DNA of 64,000 bases from Sipunculus nudus (taxonomy: Eukaryota > Annelida > Sipuncula > Golfingiida > Sipunculidae): contig CM049306.1 of NCBI GenBank assembly GCA_026874595.1, positions 63,560,019 to 63,624,018 of the forward strand. The letters run 5' to 3'. This document shows, piece by piece, positions 48,220 through 60,648 of the stretch (position 1 is its first letter; the number at the start of each line of letters is the position of its first letter). A program made the translations under genes and the position numbers. Below the pieces are notes generated by a model that saw only the letters and a program-made list of their open reading frames with translations, did no database searches and was not told the origin of the DNA.

Positions 48220-49404
48220 AACAAGGGACCCATGGGTCACGGCGCTCAGCTGTTATATATGATTATAAAATACGATTTGGAAGAGGAGGTAGGCAAAGGC
48301 TGGTTTTGTTGTGTAATATAAGCTCTATTATGAGTTGATGGTGTTTATGAGTTGATGGTGTTTGACTCAAGTTATGTAAGATTTTGATAATATCCTTGGA
48401 GACAGGGAAGAGGACTGATGTCATTAATATTATTTACAGTTGGAAATGGTGTGCTTTTATCACACAGGTTTTGACTTGGCCATAAAACTTTACCTATATT
48501 GTAGCAGAATTATTTGAAAAGTTAAACTATTTATTAAAAATTAATAACAAATATTGTGTCCAATATAAATTAAATTAAAAATAATAACAGTATCATCTAT
48601 TTTTTCATCAAAGATTTTTTAATAATATTATCGAAATAAATGATTATTAAAATAATATCATAGAATATATTCATGAATGCATTTGTATTCAAATACTTTC
48701 ATTTTTACCTGTATTCCTATCCTTATACATGAAATTATGGAGTACATATTCATATTTGCATTCAAATACATTTGCAAAGTACTGCACCATGTCTGGTATT
48801 TATTCAGTTTCAGCCAAACAAAGTTCTTGAGAATCCAGAATAAATAAAAAATCACAAATTTAAATAATGATCATAAGTACCTGGTTTTATGAATATTATT
48901 GATATTCAAAAAATAAAACTATAATATTCACTTTGGACTACCTTCACATCAATCTACAAACTAGACATAGCAAGAGTCATATGACAATTATTAACATTAT
49001 AGAAATCATCATAGGGACTTGTCTAACACCTGTTTTTTTATCATATTCAAATTTTTGCTATTTAAAAAGAAAATGTATCAGAAAAAAATTGAAGTATCTC
49101 AGCTATGAAACTATTATATGTTTAAAAAATAACCCAAGGATAAAAACACCTTATAAATTATTCAAGGAGAAAACTAGAGATGGGCAAGTTTAATTTCATT
49201 AACTGAAATATAGGAGCCAGTAATATAATTTTTGAATATTTACATAGTCTTTTGACAGCTGTTACAGCCACGTGTCTGAATGTTATAAGTGAAACATCCT
49301 GACATCTTTAATCAGTATTTGTCTGAGTAAAATTTAAAAATTTTGACATATATTAACTTTTTATAATTTTGAAATAAATATAAATTAACAAGCTGAAACA
49401 CTTA
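48220..49404 (+). mobile_element. Family A element, 3'-truncated
   Basis: AACAAGGGACCCATGGGTC starts at 48220. The AT-rich 5' half follows and includes the AGAGATGGGCAAGTTTAA block shared with 7110. It ends at AAGCTGAAACACTT before the family B 5' end at 49405. Confidence 0.65.
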
Positions 49405-51969
49405 AACAAGGCCTACAGGCCTAATGCGATGCTGTGCATATGGATATACACCAGGTATAACGCTTCTATGCTGAACCACTACTTTTCATATATATGAACA
49501 ATGCAAGTACTAAACATTTTGAACAAGAAACAATACACAAACATCACTGCTGAAATTCTGGCAAGGGTGCACACAACACAAAAATTATTGTAGGTGGCAC
49601 CACCAGTCTTGTATACGACAAAGCTATTTGACATGTACAAATATGCCCAATTTCAGGCTGATATATCAAATTCTTCCGTAGAACTAAGCAGGCAAATACA
49701 CTTTGCAAAAGTCATTGTAGATGGCGACACCTGTCTTGTGAATGAGAAAGCCATTAAAGACACATAGACAGGTCAGAATATCAGGCCAACACATCAAACT
49801 TACCTTGAGTCTGATGCACGGGGCTGACCAGGCTTAGGTGGAAAGGCTGTTGCCCCGAGTGTACTGTGACAAATTACTGGCTCAGGATACTGGACTGAGT
49901 GAACTCTTGACCTGTACCTGGCTGCACTGAGTGAACTCTTGACCTGTTGCATAATCTGACACAGTTGGCAGTCTGCCAAAGCTATAAATAAATCCAGGCT
50001 GACCTTTTGCCTATTGCCAAATCTGAAATAGTAGCCACACAATTGCATAAGCTCACAGATTGGCTCCATATGCAGCCCTGAGGGGCATGACACCCATGAG
50101 GTGATCACATGATACTCATGAGGTGATCACATGCTACCCATGAGATGATCACATGCTGCCCATGAGGTGATCACATGCCTTGTGCTTGGCTGCACTGATT
50201 GAACTGTTGACCTATATTTGGCTGCACTGAATGAACTCTTGATCTGTTGCCAAATCTGAAACAGTTGGCAGTTTCTCAACCTATTCAAGAAACATACACA
50301 ATCTTGGCCTGTTATGTAACTCTGCTTAAATTTATCCAACACAAACCGTTTGACCAAACTTGAGAGGGCTCGCCTCTGGGATCATTTCTGTAAAATATTG
50401 AACAATTTGGCTGGACTTATTCAAGAAGAAGACTTCTAAAAGTTTTTTTCAGCTTTTTCCTTGTAAAATCTAAGTAAATGCAGATAGCAAAAAATAAGCT
50501 GAATCCATCAACATTTGATATGTGACAGATAATTGCATAACATTTGGGGATGGTAGCTCCTGCTATTCCTGAGAAATTAGGAGTTATTGTAAAGATGATA
50601 TGTGATATCATAAATCTACATTTTTAAAAGCTTTTAAAAAACATTCTTGTCAATATTTTCCATAGATAACCTGAAATCTAAATGTCTAGAGGCATGATGT
50701 AATGGATGCTGATAAATTGGTGCTAGGCTAGATGTATCTGCTTCACACAGCTAACATATTTGGTAAAATGACTCAATTAAATCTTTATAATTCAGCCAAA
50801 ATTCATTTTTTGGAACAATAAAAGACAATTATTATAAGAATGATTCAGGGAATTATTCTTGCAAAATATTAAACAAACTGGCCTCAGTATCATCATCAGT
50901 GGAAAAACGTTTTGTAGGTTTATAACTCATATGGGAAAATACAGCAAAATGGCAAAGTTTAGCGTCCCATAACTCAGCCAAAAATCATTGAATCAAAACC
51001 ATTTGAATAAACTTGAATTATCAACATCTAAGGATAGTTAATGTGTGAGATTTAAGAATTTGGCCTAGTGGTTTTAGAAGAAGATTTTTGTAGCCACTTA
51101 GCTAACATGGGCTGTTATGGCATATGACTAAATTCAGCTTCCCATAACTCAGCCAAAAGTCACTGAACTGAGACCATTTGAACAAACTTGAATTATCAAC
51201 ATCTAAGGATAATTAATGTGTGAGATTTAAGAATTTGGCCCAGTGGTTTTTGAGAAGAAGATTTTTGTAGCCACTTAGCTAAAATGGGCTGTTATGGCAT
51301 ATGACTAAATTCAGCTTCCTATAACTTAGCCAAAAGTCACTGAACTGAGACCATTTGAACAAACTTCAGAAAGCACTACCCTAGGATCATTTCTGTGCAA
51401 TATTAAACAATTTGGCCATTTCGTTTCAGAGAAGAAGTTATTTGTAGCTGTCAGTATGATACAGGCATTGATGACCCCTGTACAAAAAAGGCCGATGCAG
51501 GTGGCGCCACCAATACCTCAATTTCAGAAATGACTCATGTGACTGACATTGGCATAAAATTTGGTGATGATAGCTCAAGCCATTTCTGAGATTGTAATTT
51601 TAGTATGCTTTTTTGGACAGATAACTAAGTTCAACTTCCTGTAACTTGGCCAAAAATCACCGAACTTAAACCATTTGAACAAACTTGAGAGAGATTGTTC
51701 CAGGAATCATTTCTTTAAGATATTGGACAATTTGGCTGAACAGATTCGGAGAAGAAGATTTTTTAAGTTTTTTTAGCTTTTTCCCTATAAAATCTAAGAA
51801 AATGCAGTTAGCCAAAAAATAAGCAAAATCTGATAGAGTTTTATAGATGACTAATTTTATGCATAAAATTTTGTGATGCTAATTCTTGCCGTTTTCAAGA
51901 TAGTATGGGTTAACGTACAGACGACGGACGACGCCACACCATCGCATAAGCTCACAGGTTCGCTAAAAA
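49405..51969 (+). mobile_element. Family B non-autonomous element, full length (2.56 kb)
   Basis: 5' AACAAGGCCTACAGGCC (GGCCT-AC-AGGCC stem), with a diverged GCGATGCTGTG after it. It contains units with GGTGGCACCACC (49592) and GATGGCGACACC, blocks of ATGAGGTGATCACATG, then four or more units of about 180 bp with AACTTGAATTATCAACATCT and AGAAGAAGATTTTTGTAG. The 3' end ACGACGGACGACGCCACACC is followed by CACAGGTTCGC at 51953-51963 and TAAAAA. That terminal 11-mer is the reverse complement of GCGAACCTGTG in the other B 5' ends (18914, 47600). Confidence 0.75.
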
Positions 51970-52979
51970 GACCTTGGAATTAAGATTGATATTATCAACT
52001 GCATCTATGTCAATCATTAATTTCCTTCATAAAACCCCTTATAGTAAAGTACAATTTTATTTTTTTTTTTATTATTAAAATTGAAAAGAAAAATACCTGA
52101 GGTGACTCAATGGTGTTACTTGGAATACATTTTCATCCATCCATACAAAATCCATAAAGCATCAGTAACTGCAAGGTAATTCCCTGTTACTCATCAACTG
52201 TCAAATTCCTTTTCTACTGATTATTTTTAAAGTTGTTATTATAGACCTATAAAAAATTATTTATTCATTGTTTATGGTTATGCTGTTGATCTAAACAACT
52301 AATAGATGAGCTGGGTTGGACACCTGGATCAGCTGTGGCCAGCAATAAGCTGCCCAGCTACAAGTATTATATGCTCCGCGTCAAGCGTGCATCATTGGCC
52401 AGAAAGGTCAACTTGAGGACATACAGGTGCTAATATTTTTAAAAATTTAAAAGATTTTCATCTATTTTGAGGTATACAATTTAATTTTGATTAATTAAAG
52501 TTATATTACTGGAAAAAAAAGTCCTTAGCTTTAACAAGTTTTGTGTTAAGTGATCAAATATCTTTCCAGATTTTTTACAAAATGTATTATGTTTGAGCCC
52601 CTAACTTTTTTTAAATTATATAATACAGACCTAATTTCTGGCATGTACATAGGAACTATACAGAGGAATAATTATGGTAAATATGAGGAAAAACAGATGA
52701 GTGGTTTTGATATTAGGCAGTCCTGAAGTGTGAAAATAGGTTTTTAATAAAGAATTGAGGTTTTTCCTTAATTTCTTAAAGGAACAAAGTCGCAAAGACC
52801 CAGTTTTCGGCTTGGTAGGAGATCTTGGGGACATCTAACATTATGCCGAATTCTGGATTCCTAGATCTTACGGTTTTAAAACGTGCCACAGCTATAGACA
52901 GACAGACGGACAAACAGACGACGGACAATGGACCACGACTATAGCTCAGATGACTTAGAGTCAGCTGAGCTAAAAATGT
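51970..52979 (+). mobile_element. Family A fragments with terminal hairpin
   Basis: An internal A piece (51970-52430) matching 7350-7800 is joined to a core unit and a 3' end. The hairpin is at 52942-52972 (TGACTTAGAGTCA in the loop region), followed by AAAAATG. Confidence 0.6.
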
Positions 52980-53578
52980 GCCTTGGTCAAATCTGGGCAA
53001 AATTTAAGGTACTGATTTTATATTTATGCTAATAACTTATTTAATTTTAAAAATTCAGATCTAATTTTGGGTATACAATTGAATCTTGATTAATTATAGT
53101 TATATACCTGAAAAAAGTCTTTAGCTTTAGCAATTCTCAAGTTAAGGGAGTAAATATATTTCCTTAATTTTTTGCATTTAAGTGCATTATGTTTGGGCTG
53201 ATAACTTTTTTAAATTATAAAATACAGACCTAATTTCTGGCTTGTGAATAGGAACTATATAGAGGAATATTTATAGTAAACATGAGGAAAAACAGATAGG
53301 TGGTTTTGCTATTAGGCGGTCCTGAAGTGGGAAAATAGGTTTTTAATAAAAAATTGAGGTTTTTCCTTAATAATTCAAAGGAACGAAGTCCTAGTAACAC
53401 AATTTTCGGTATGGTAGGATATTTTGGAGACATCTAAAGGTATGCTGAATTTCAGATTCGTAGATCCAACGGTTTCAAAACATGCCAGTTTAACGGACGG
53501 AAGGACGGACGGACAGCCGACGGACAAAGGACCATGACTATAGCTCAGATGACTTATAGTCAGCTTAGCTAAAAATCC
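52980..53578 (+). mobile_element. Family A 3' unit with terminal hairpin
   Basis: One core unit from GTGCCTTGGTCAAATCTGGG follows the previous terminus directly. The GGAC stretch (53495-53520) and hairpin 53541-53571 close it. It reads as a tandem partner of the previous copy. Confidence 0.6.
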
Positions 53579-54059
53579 AGAAAGCTATCCAAAATTTAAA
53601 CCTGCAAAATTTTAGGCAGATAAGTCACACCACTAAGCCCACGGCAGACAAAGAGACGGACGCTGTGCGAAAATGGTGGCAGGTGGCACCACCAATTTTG
53701 TGTATGATTAAGAGCTATGTGAGATCTATACACATGCAAAATTTCAGGGGGATATGTGTCAAACCAGTCCTGAGATATAAGCCTGAATGTCCGCAGCGTA
53801 TACATAAATGTAGGTGGCGCCACCTGCCACAATTTCCAGAAAGCTGTCCAAGATGTATAAACCTGCAAATTTTTAGGCAGATATGTCAAACCACTGCCAA
53901 GATATGTGATTTTATCCCACAGCAAACAAACAGACAGACGCTGTGCAAAAATGATAGCAGGTGGCCCCACCACTTTTGCGTATGATTAAGAGCTATGTTA
54001 GATCTATAAACATGCAAAATTTTTGCCCAATCGGTCAAATGGTTCCTGAGATATCTCAT
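53579..54059 (+). mobile_element. Family B units in forward orientation
   Basis: Three units of 130-150 bp with palindromes at 53681 (GGTGGCACCACC), 53813 (GGTGGCGCCACC) and 53961. Each contains ATGCAAAATTTCAGG-like and AAGCTGTCCAAGATGTAT-like blocks. Confidence 0.6.
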
Positions 54060-55012
54060 AACGGCAGGAGCTAGCAACACCAAATTATTTGCAAATAATC
54101 AGTCATCCAAAAAACTATATCAGGTTTTGTTTACTTTTTTCTAACTGCATTTTCTTAGATTTTATAGGGAAAAAGCTAAAAAAGTTTTAAAAATCTTCTC
54201 TGTAACTGTCCAGCCAAATTGTCCAATATTTCACAGAAATGATCCCTGGAACAATCTTTCTCAAGTTTGTTCGAATGGTTTCAGTTCTGAGATTTTTGGC
54301 CGAGTTGCAGGAGGTTGAACTTTGTTAACTGTGCAAAAAAATGTATTAAAATTTAAATCTCAGAAACGGCTGGAGCTATCATCACCAAATTTTATGCCAA
54401 TGTTGGTCACATAGGTCATATCTGAAATTGAGGTATTGGTGGCGCCACCTGCATCGGCCTTTTTTGTACGGGGTCATCAGTGCCCGTATCACACTGAGGG
54501 CTACAAAAAAACTTCTTCTCTGAAACCATATGGCCAAAATGTTTAATATCGCACAGAAATGATCCTAGGGTAGTGCTTTCTGAAGTTTGTTCAAATGGTC
54601 TCTTTTCAGTGACTTTTGGCTAAGTTATGGGAAGCTGAATTTAGTCATATGCCATAACAGCCCATTTTAGCTCAGTGGCTACAAAGTTCTTCTTCTCAAA
54701 AACCACTGGGCCAAATTCTTAAATCTCACACATTAATAACCCTCAGATGTTGATTATTCAAGTTTGTTCAATGGTTTTGGTTCAGTGCTTTTTGGCTGAG
54801 TTACTGGAAGCTGAACTTGGCCAGTGTGCCGAATCTTCCTATATGAGTTATAAACCTGCAAAACGTTTTTTAACTGATGCCACTGAAGCCAGTTTGTTAA
54901 ATATTTTACAAGAATAATCCCTTAAATAATTCTTATAATAATAGTCATTAATTGTTCCAGATGAATGATTTTTGGCTGAATTATGGAGATTGAATTGAGT
55001 CATTTTACAATA
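54060..55012 (-). mobile_element. Family B element, inverted, part 1
   Basis: Reverse complement of about 50790-51900, for example TAGATTTTATAGGGAAAAAG and GTGGCGCCACCTGCATCGGC (54438-54460). The 3' terminal motif is missing. It is interrupted at 55013 by a pogo-type MITE. Confidence 0.65.
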
Positions 55013-55014
55013 TA

Positions 55015-55945
55015 CAGTCGGACCCCCTTAATCCGGCACCATCGGGGATTAGGAATTATGCCGGATTACGCAGTTTGCCGGATTACGTATCGGGGACACC
55101 CACAGCTAAAATCACAAACCCAGGGAAAAGCAATATTTGCCGTATCTGTGATTATAATTAAAAATGAATTATATTATGCATAAAGTAAAAATTGAGTGAT
55201 AATAAAAGTAATAATATATCTTCAGAGAAACATTGATTTCACAGCGCTTTCGTTTCGGCATAGCTGGCGTATGTCAATGATGATAATAAATACTCTTTAA
55301 TCACTGCAGTATTTATAGGCATAAAAATCTTTAATTTTTCACTATTTTTAGTTTGTTTGTTCTTTGAAGTCACTTTAAACATAATTAAATAGAATCAAAA
55401 CAAGTAACAAACATAAACACAATGATTATATCTACTCAACATTGACACGTTGTTTATGTTTGCAATCAACAAGCGAGACCAATACACTCTTTCATGTATG
55501 ATGGGTCCACGCTTCCGACCAAACAATCATTCGGTCAAAGCTAATTAATTATCAGTTTACACCGAAACCGCGGGTCTGTTTGCTCTGCACGCATGACCGG
55601 CAGTGAGCCGTATGATGTTCACTGGCCGGGAAGTCACAGCTAATTAATTATCAGTTTACACCAAAACCGCGGGTCTGTTTGCTCTGCCGGGCGTGCGACT
55701 TATGCATGACCGGCAGTGAGCTGTTTGATGTTCACCGGCGGGGAAGTCACTGAGGCGTGCCGGATTACGTAGATGATGTTTATCATAAATAGGGATATTG
55801 GTTCTCCGTAATTGTGCCGGAGCCGGATTACACAAAAAGCCGGATTACGACCTAAAAATATAATGTGGGAAATCCGTTCTCAAGAAATGTGCCGGTTTAC
55901 GCCGAATGCCGGACTATCGAAGGCCGGATTAGAAGGGTCCGACTG
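55015..55945. mobile_element. Pogo/Tigger-type MITE (931 bp)
   Basis: Terminal inverted repeats: left CAGTCGGACCCCCTTAATCC, right GGATTAGAAGGGTCCGACTG, both flanked by TA (55013-55014, 55946-55947). GCCGGATTACG motifs recur inside both ends. The core has a direct duplication of about 100 bp (from AGCTAATTAATTATCAGTTT at 55539 and again at 55639). It is CpG-rich. The uninterrupted paralogous sequence lies in inverse orientation near 50749-50780, where a single TA is present. No transposase frame. Confidence 0.82.
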
Positions 55946-55947
55946 TA

Positions 55948-57210
55948 TGTGAGCTGTGTGATGCTGTTACATTTAGCCTGGCACCAGTTTATCAGCATCT
56001 ATTACATCATGCCACTAGACATTTTGATTTCAGGTTATCTTTATTGACAAGAAAGTTTTTTAAAAGCATTTAAAAAATTTAGATTTATGATTTAAATTAT
56101 TCATCATACCAGGCAATGTTACATTCATGGATATTCAGCGCTCTGTGGCTATATAAAGACAACTGTACGTGGACTATAAATTATTGGTATCCCTACTCAA
56201 CTTAATTAAAGAAATTGCCATTAATGAGATATATATCTGTATTTTAATTTTGCATTCAGTTTGCATCTGTTATAATTTTACATATATTCCTGATTTCTTT
56301 TTTATAAAAAAAAGTCAGCTGAAAAGCATTTTGTATTGGGAAAATAAATTTCAAAGTTATTTCAAGTAGGGACCACTTTTGTGTACAGATGGCAGCACTT
56401 GGTTTACCATTGGCAGATTGCCAGTGCCTTGATGTTGGCCATTAGCCAAGATGATGTCAGCTCTATAAATAGTTTTGGCACAGTGCCAGGATTGGAAGAA
56501 GTGCAGCCAGGTATAGGTCAAGAGTTCACTCAGTGCAGAAGCTACATTCTATTTATAGCTTTGGCAGACTGCTCACTGCATCATATTTGGCACTGATGTT
56601 CAGCCTGAATCTATTTATAGCTTTGGCAGACTGCTCACTGCATCATATTTGGCACTAAAGTTCAGCCTAAATCTATTTATAGCGTTGGCAGACTGCCAAC
56701 TGTGTCAGATTATGCAACAGGTCAAGAGTTCACACAGTGCAGCCAGGTACAGGGCAAAAGTTCACTCAGTCTAGCCAGGTGCAGGTCAAGAGTTCACTCA
56801 GTGCAGTAGCTTGAGGCAGCAATTTGTCACAGGTCACTCGGGGGCAACTGCCTTACTCACCTAAGCCTTGTCAGCTGGGGAAGCTTGATGTATTGGACTG
56901 ATATATTGACCTGTCTATGCATCTTTGATGGTATTCTCATTTATAAGACAGGTGGTGCCACCTACATTGACTTTTGCAGTGTATGCGCCTGCTTATTTCT
57001 ACAGAGAAATTCGATACATCAGCCTAAAATTGGGCATGTTTATACATATTGGGTAGCTTTTTAGTGCACAAGACTGGTGGCGCCACCTACAATAATTTTT
57101 GAACAGTGTATGTCCCTGCTTATTTCACAATATGGGTTGGACATATCAGTCTGACATTGGGCATATGTATATATCTCTTCGTTGTATATAAGACTGGTGG
57201 TGCCAGCTAC
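55948..57210 (-). mobile_element. Family B element, inverted, part 2
   Basis: Reverse complement of about 49560-50750: GCTGTGTGATGCTGTTACAT, GGCAGACTGCCAACTG, and palindromes GGTGGTGCCACC (56951), GGTGGCGCCACC (57077) and GGTGGTGCCAGC (57197). It is truncated before the 5' terminus. Confidence 0.65.
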
Positions 57211-57331
57211 AATCAATGTGTCCGCCAAAACAGAGTTTTGCGGATACTATCTTTTCAGTCGGACGCCGACGCTGCCGCCATCACCGCATAGGTTTCCGGA
57301 GATCTCCTACATAACCACTGGGGAGAATTTT

Positions 57332-59435
57332 GAGCTCAGCTGACTTTAAGTCATCTGAGCTATAGTCTTGGTCCTTTGTCCGTCGGCTGTCCGTCCGTCC
57401 GTCTGTTGTGCCGTCCATTCGTCCGTCCGCTGTTAAACTGGCACATTTTGAAACCGTTAGACCTACGAATCCCAAATTCAGCACACAGTTAGATGTCCCC
57501 AAAATCTCCTACCATACCGAAAATTGGGTCATTAGGACTTCGTTTCTTCGAGATATTAAGGAAAAATTTCCATTTTCCATAAAAAAAACATTGTTACACT
57601 ATAAGACTGCCTAATATCAAAACCACTGATCTGATTTTGATCATAGTGAATATGCATATTCTTCCATACATTTTCTATGTACATACCAAAAAATTAGGTT
57701 TTTATTGCTTAATTTTTTTAAGTTATGGGCCGGAACATAATGTACCTCATAAAAAAATCAGGAAATATATTAACTCACTTAACATAAGAATGGCTGAAGC
57801 TAGAGACTTTTTTTCAGGGATATAACTCCATTTAATCAAGATTCAATTGTATACCGAAAATTAGATCTGAATTTTTCAAATTTTATAAGTTATTCGCATA
57901 ATTATGAAATCAGAACCTAAAATTTTGCCCAAATTTGGGCATTGCACGTTTTTCCCTGTAAGTACTGTTGGTTTAATTTTCATGCACACGTTAGGATTTC
58001 AGCTTCTAAATTCTGAAATTTGAAAGGAATTGACCAAAAACTGTAACTTTTATTACATTTTTTATGAGACCATGTCACACCTAGGCTGTACTAGAGCCCC
58101 TCTATATGTCCCTATATTGACCTTTCATGCTTGAAGCGAGGCATATACTGCAGCAAGCCAGCTCTTGGGTGGCCTCAGCTGGATATAAATATTCAACCCC
58201 CCCCTCCTCTTGTAATTGTTTAGCCAAAAACATAACAATAAACAATAATTTGAAAAATTATTGGTTTAGAATAGCAACTTTAAGAAAAATAAATGGAAAA
58301 GGAATTTTATGGTTAATGAGTAACAGGGACCTTGCAATTACTGATGTTTTATGGATCTTTCATGGATTCCTAAAAATATATTTCAAATGACACCATGCAG
58401 TCACCATTGGGTATTTTTTAATTACAATCATGAAAATTAAATAATTAAATAAAATTGTTGTTCACTATAAGGGATTATGTGAAGCAAGTTAATGATAGAC
58501 AAGGATGCACTTGATCATATTAAATATTCTAAATTTCCAGGTCTTTTCCAGGTGTTTAATTTGTTGGGGTTTTTTTTTATTACAAAATTAAAAAAAAATG
58601 AAATATGTCAAAGATTAAAAAAAATTACTCGGACAAGTGCTCATTAAAGATGTCAATATGTTTGAATAATAACATTCAGACTCATGGCTGTATCAGCTGT
58701 TACATGATACTGGGTAAATAATCAAAATTTATATTTCTGATAACTTTATTTCAGTTAATAAAATTAAACATTCCCAACTCCAGTTTGCTCCTTGTATAAT
58801 ATATTGGTTTGTTTTGATCCTTGGGTTATTTTTAACATGTATTAGTTTCGAAGTAGAGATTACTTTCTTTTTTTCTGATACAAATTTAAAAAAAAATAAA
58901 ATTGTTAAAATCTGATAAAAAAATCAGGTCTTAAAGACCAAGTTCTCATTATGATGTCTATAATGTTAATAATTGCCATAAGTGTCTTGAAAGTGATGTG
59001 AAAGTATTCAAAAGTGAATATAATATTTTTTTTTATAAATTAAAGCCATAAAACCAGGTAGTTACAATCATTATTTAAATTTGTGAAATTTGTATATTCT
59101 GGATTCTCAACAGTTTCGTTCGACTGAAACTGAATAAATATGAGACCTTGAATGAATACTTAATAATTGTATTCAAATATGATTAAAAAACATTCAATAT
59201 TTCAATAATGTAAATTAATACAAATACTAATACAGGTAAAAAGAAAGAATTTGAGTGCAAATACTTTCAAAATGTATTCATTAATGCATTCATGAATATA
59301 TTTTATAATTTTATTTTAATCATTTATTTCAATTATATTATTAAAAGAAATCTTTTCAAATGTTACTGTTAATATTTTTTAATTCCAATTAATTTTTAAT
59401 GAATAGTTTAACTCTCATATCATTTGTGCTAGTGG
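57332..59435 (-). mobile_element. Family A element, inverted, 5'-truncated
   Basis: The 3' terminal hairpin reads inverted at 57332-57362 (GAGCTCAGCTGACT...AGTCATCTGAGCTA). Then come GTCC/GTCCGTCC microsatellite sequence, one core unit and the AT-rich half up to GAATAGTTTAACTCTCATA. The 5' terminus is absent. The stretch 57211-57331 before it is unassigned and contains GTCCGCCAAAACAGAGTTTT, an inverted-repeat-like motif. Confidence 0.65.
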
Positions 59436-59872
59436 TACTTTTGGCTACGGGCAACTTGAAATTATTGAATAACAGTTAACTTCTTTGTAAAAAGCATGCA
59501 TGATAATTAACATGACTTACAGTGGACATTTATTTCCTGTTACTAGTGTTAGTGCTGTGGATTTAATTTTCACAGCATGTACACATAAGCATTTCAACTG
59601 TTAAAATCTGAAATTTGAAACCAATTGATCAAAAACTGTAAATGTCATTCAAGTTTTCAAGCACCATGCCTTGATTGTTTTCATCTAGTCAGTGAAATGT
59701 GTGCTTGGGCAGTATTACATAACCGGTTCAACTTCTGACCTAGCCACTGCCTCTGTGATTGTCTCCATCAGGCTGGGTCAGGCAGTTATTACCAGAGAGC
59801 CTCTCTCTCTCTCTCTCTGGTTGTCTCTCTCTCTCTCCATGACAGTCTATCTCACTCTCTCTTGCTCTCTCC

Positions 59873-59904
<32 letters not shown>

Positions 59905-60075
59905 TTCTCTCCCATTCTCTCTCACCCCTAAGCCTCCCATTCTCCCTGCACCCTATTCTGTTGACAGGTACTATAAACCATATTAATTAGCTATGAATAA
60001 TGAAGCAATTTAGAAATGTGAATCAACTGAAATATTCATATATATATTAAGTTATACTGTAAATGTGTAGTTACA
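59436..60075. repeat. Family A fragment (inverted) and CT/CTCTTT microsatellite
   Basis: 59555-59680 is inverted family A sequence (GTGCTGTGGATTTAATTTTC, CAATTGATCAAAAACTGTAA). A CT-rich microsatellite occupies about 59800-59925; frames over it on both strands are low-complexity artefacts. Confidence 0.65.
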
Positions 60076-60645
60076 TTTTTAGCTCAGCTGACTATAAGTC
60101 AGTCATCTGAGCTAAAGTCATGGTCCATTGTCCGTCGTCCATCCATCTGTCTGTCCGTCCGTCCGTCCGTCCGTCCGTAGATGTGGCACGTTTTGAAACC
60201 TTTAGACCTAGGAATCCAAAATTTGGCATAATGTTAGATGTCCCCCAGATCTTTTACCAAGCTGAAAACTGGGTCTTTGCAACTTCCTTCCTTTGAGAAA
60301 TTAAGGAAAAATCTCAAATTTTTATTGAAAACCTATTTTCACACTTCAGGACTGCCTAATATCAAAACCACTCATCTGTTTTTCCTCATATTTACCATAA
60401 ATAATCCTCTATATAGTTCCTATGTACATGCCAGAAATTAGGTCTGTATTATATAATTTAAAAAAGTTATGGGCCCAAACATAATGCATTTTGTAAATAA
60501 TCAGGAAAGAAATTTGATCACTTAACACAAAACTTGTTAAAGCTAAGCACTTTTTTTTCAGTAATAAAACTTTTATTAATCAAAATTAAATTGTATACCC
60601 AAAATTAGAACAAAATCTTTTAAAATTTTTAAAATATTAGCAAAA
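60076..60645 (-). mobile_element. Family A 3' part, inverted
   Basis: TTTTTAGCTCAGCTGACTAT starts the inverted terminal hairpin (60080-60114, with a 4-base duplication AGTC in the loop side). The GTCC microsatellite 60150-60180 and one core unit follow. It stops at the forward family A 5' terminus. Confidence 0.65.
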
Positions 60646-60648
60646 ATA

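Noticed and set aside
59692-59940. Leu/Ser-rich plus-strand and Arg/Glu-rich minus-strand frames
   Set aside because: Both are readings of a CT microsatellite.
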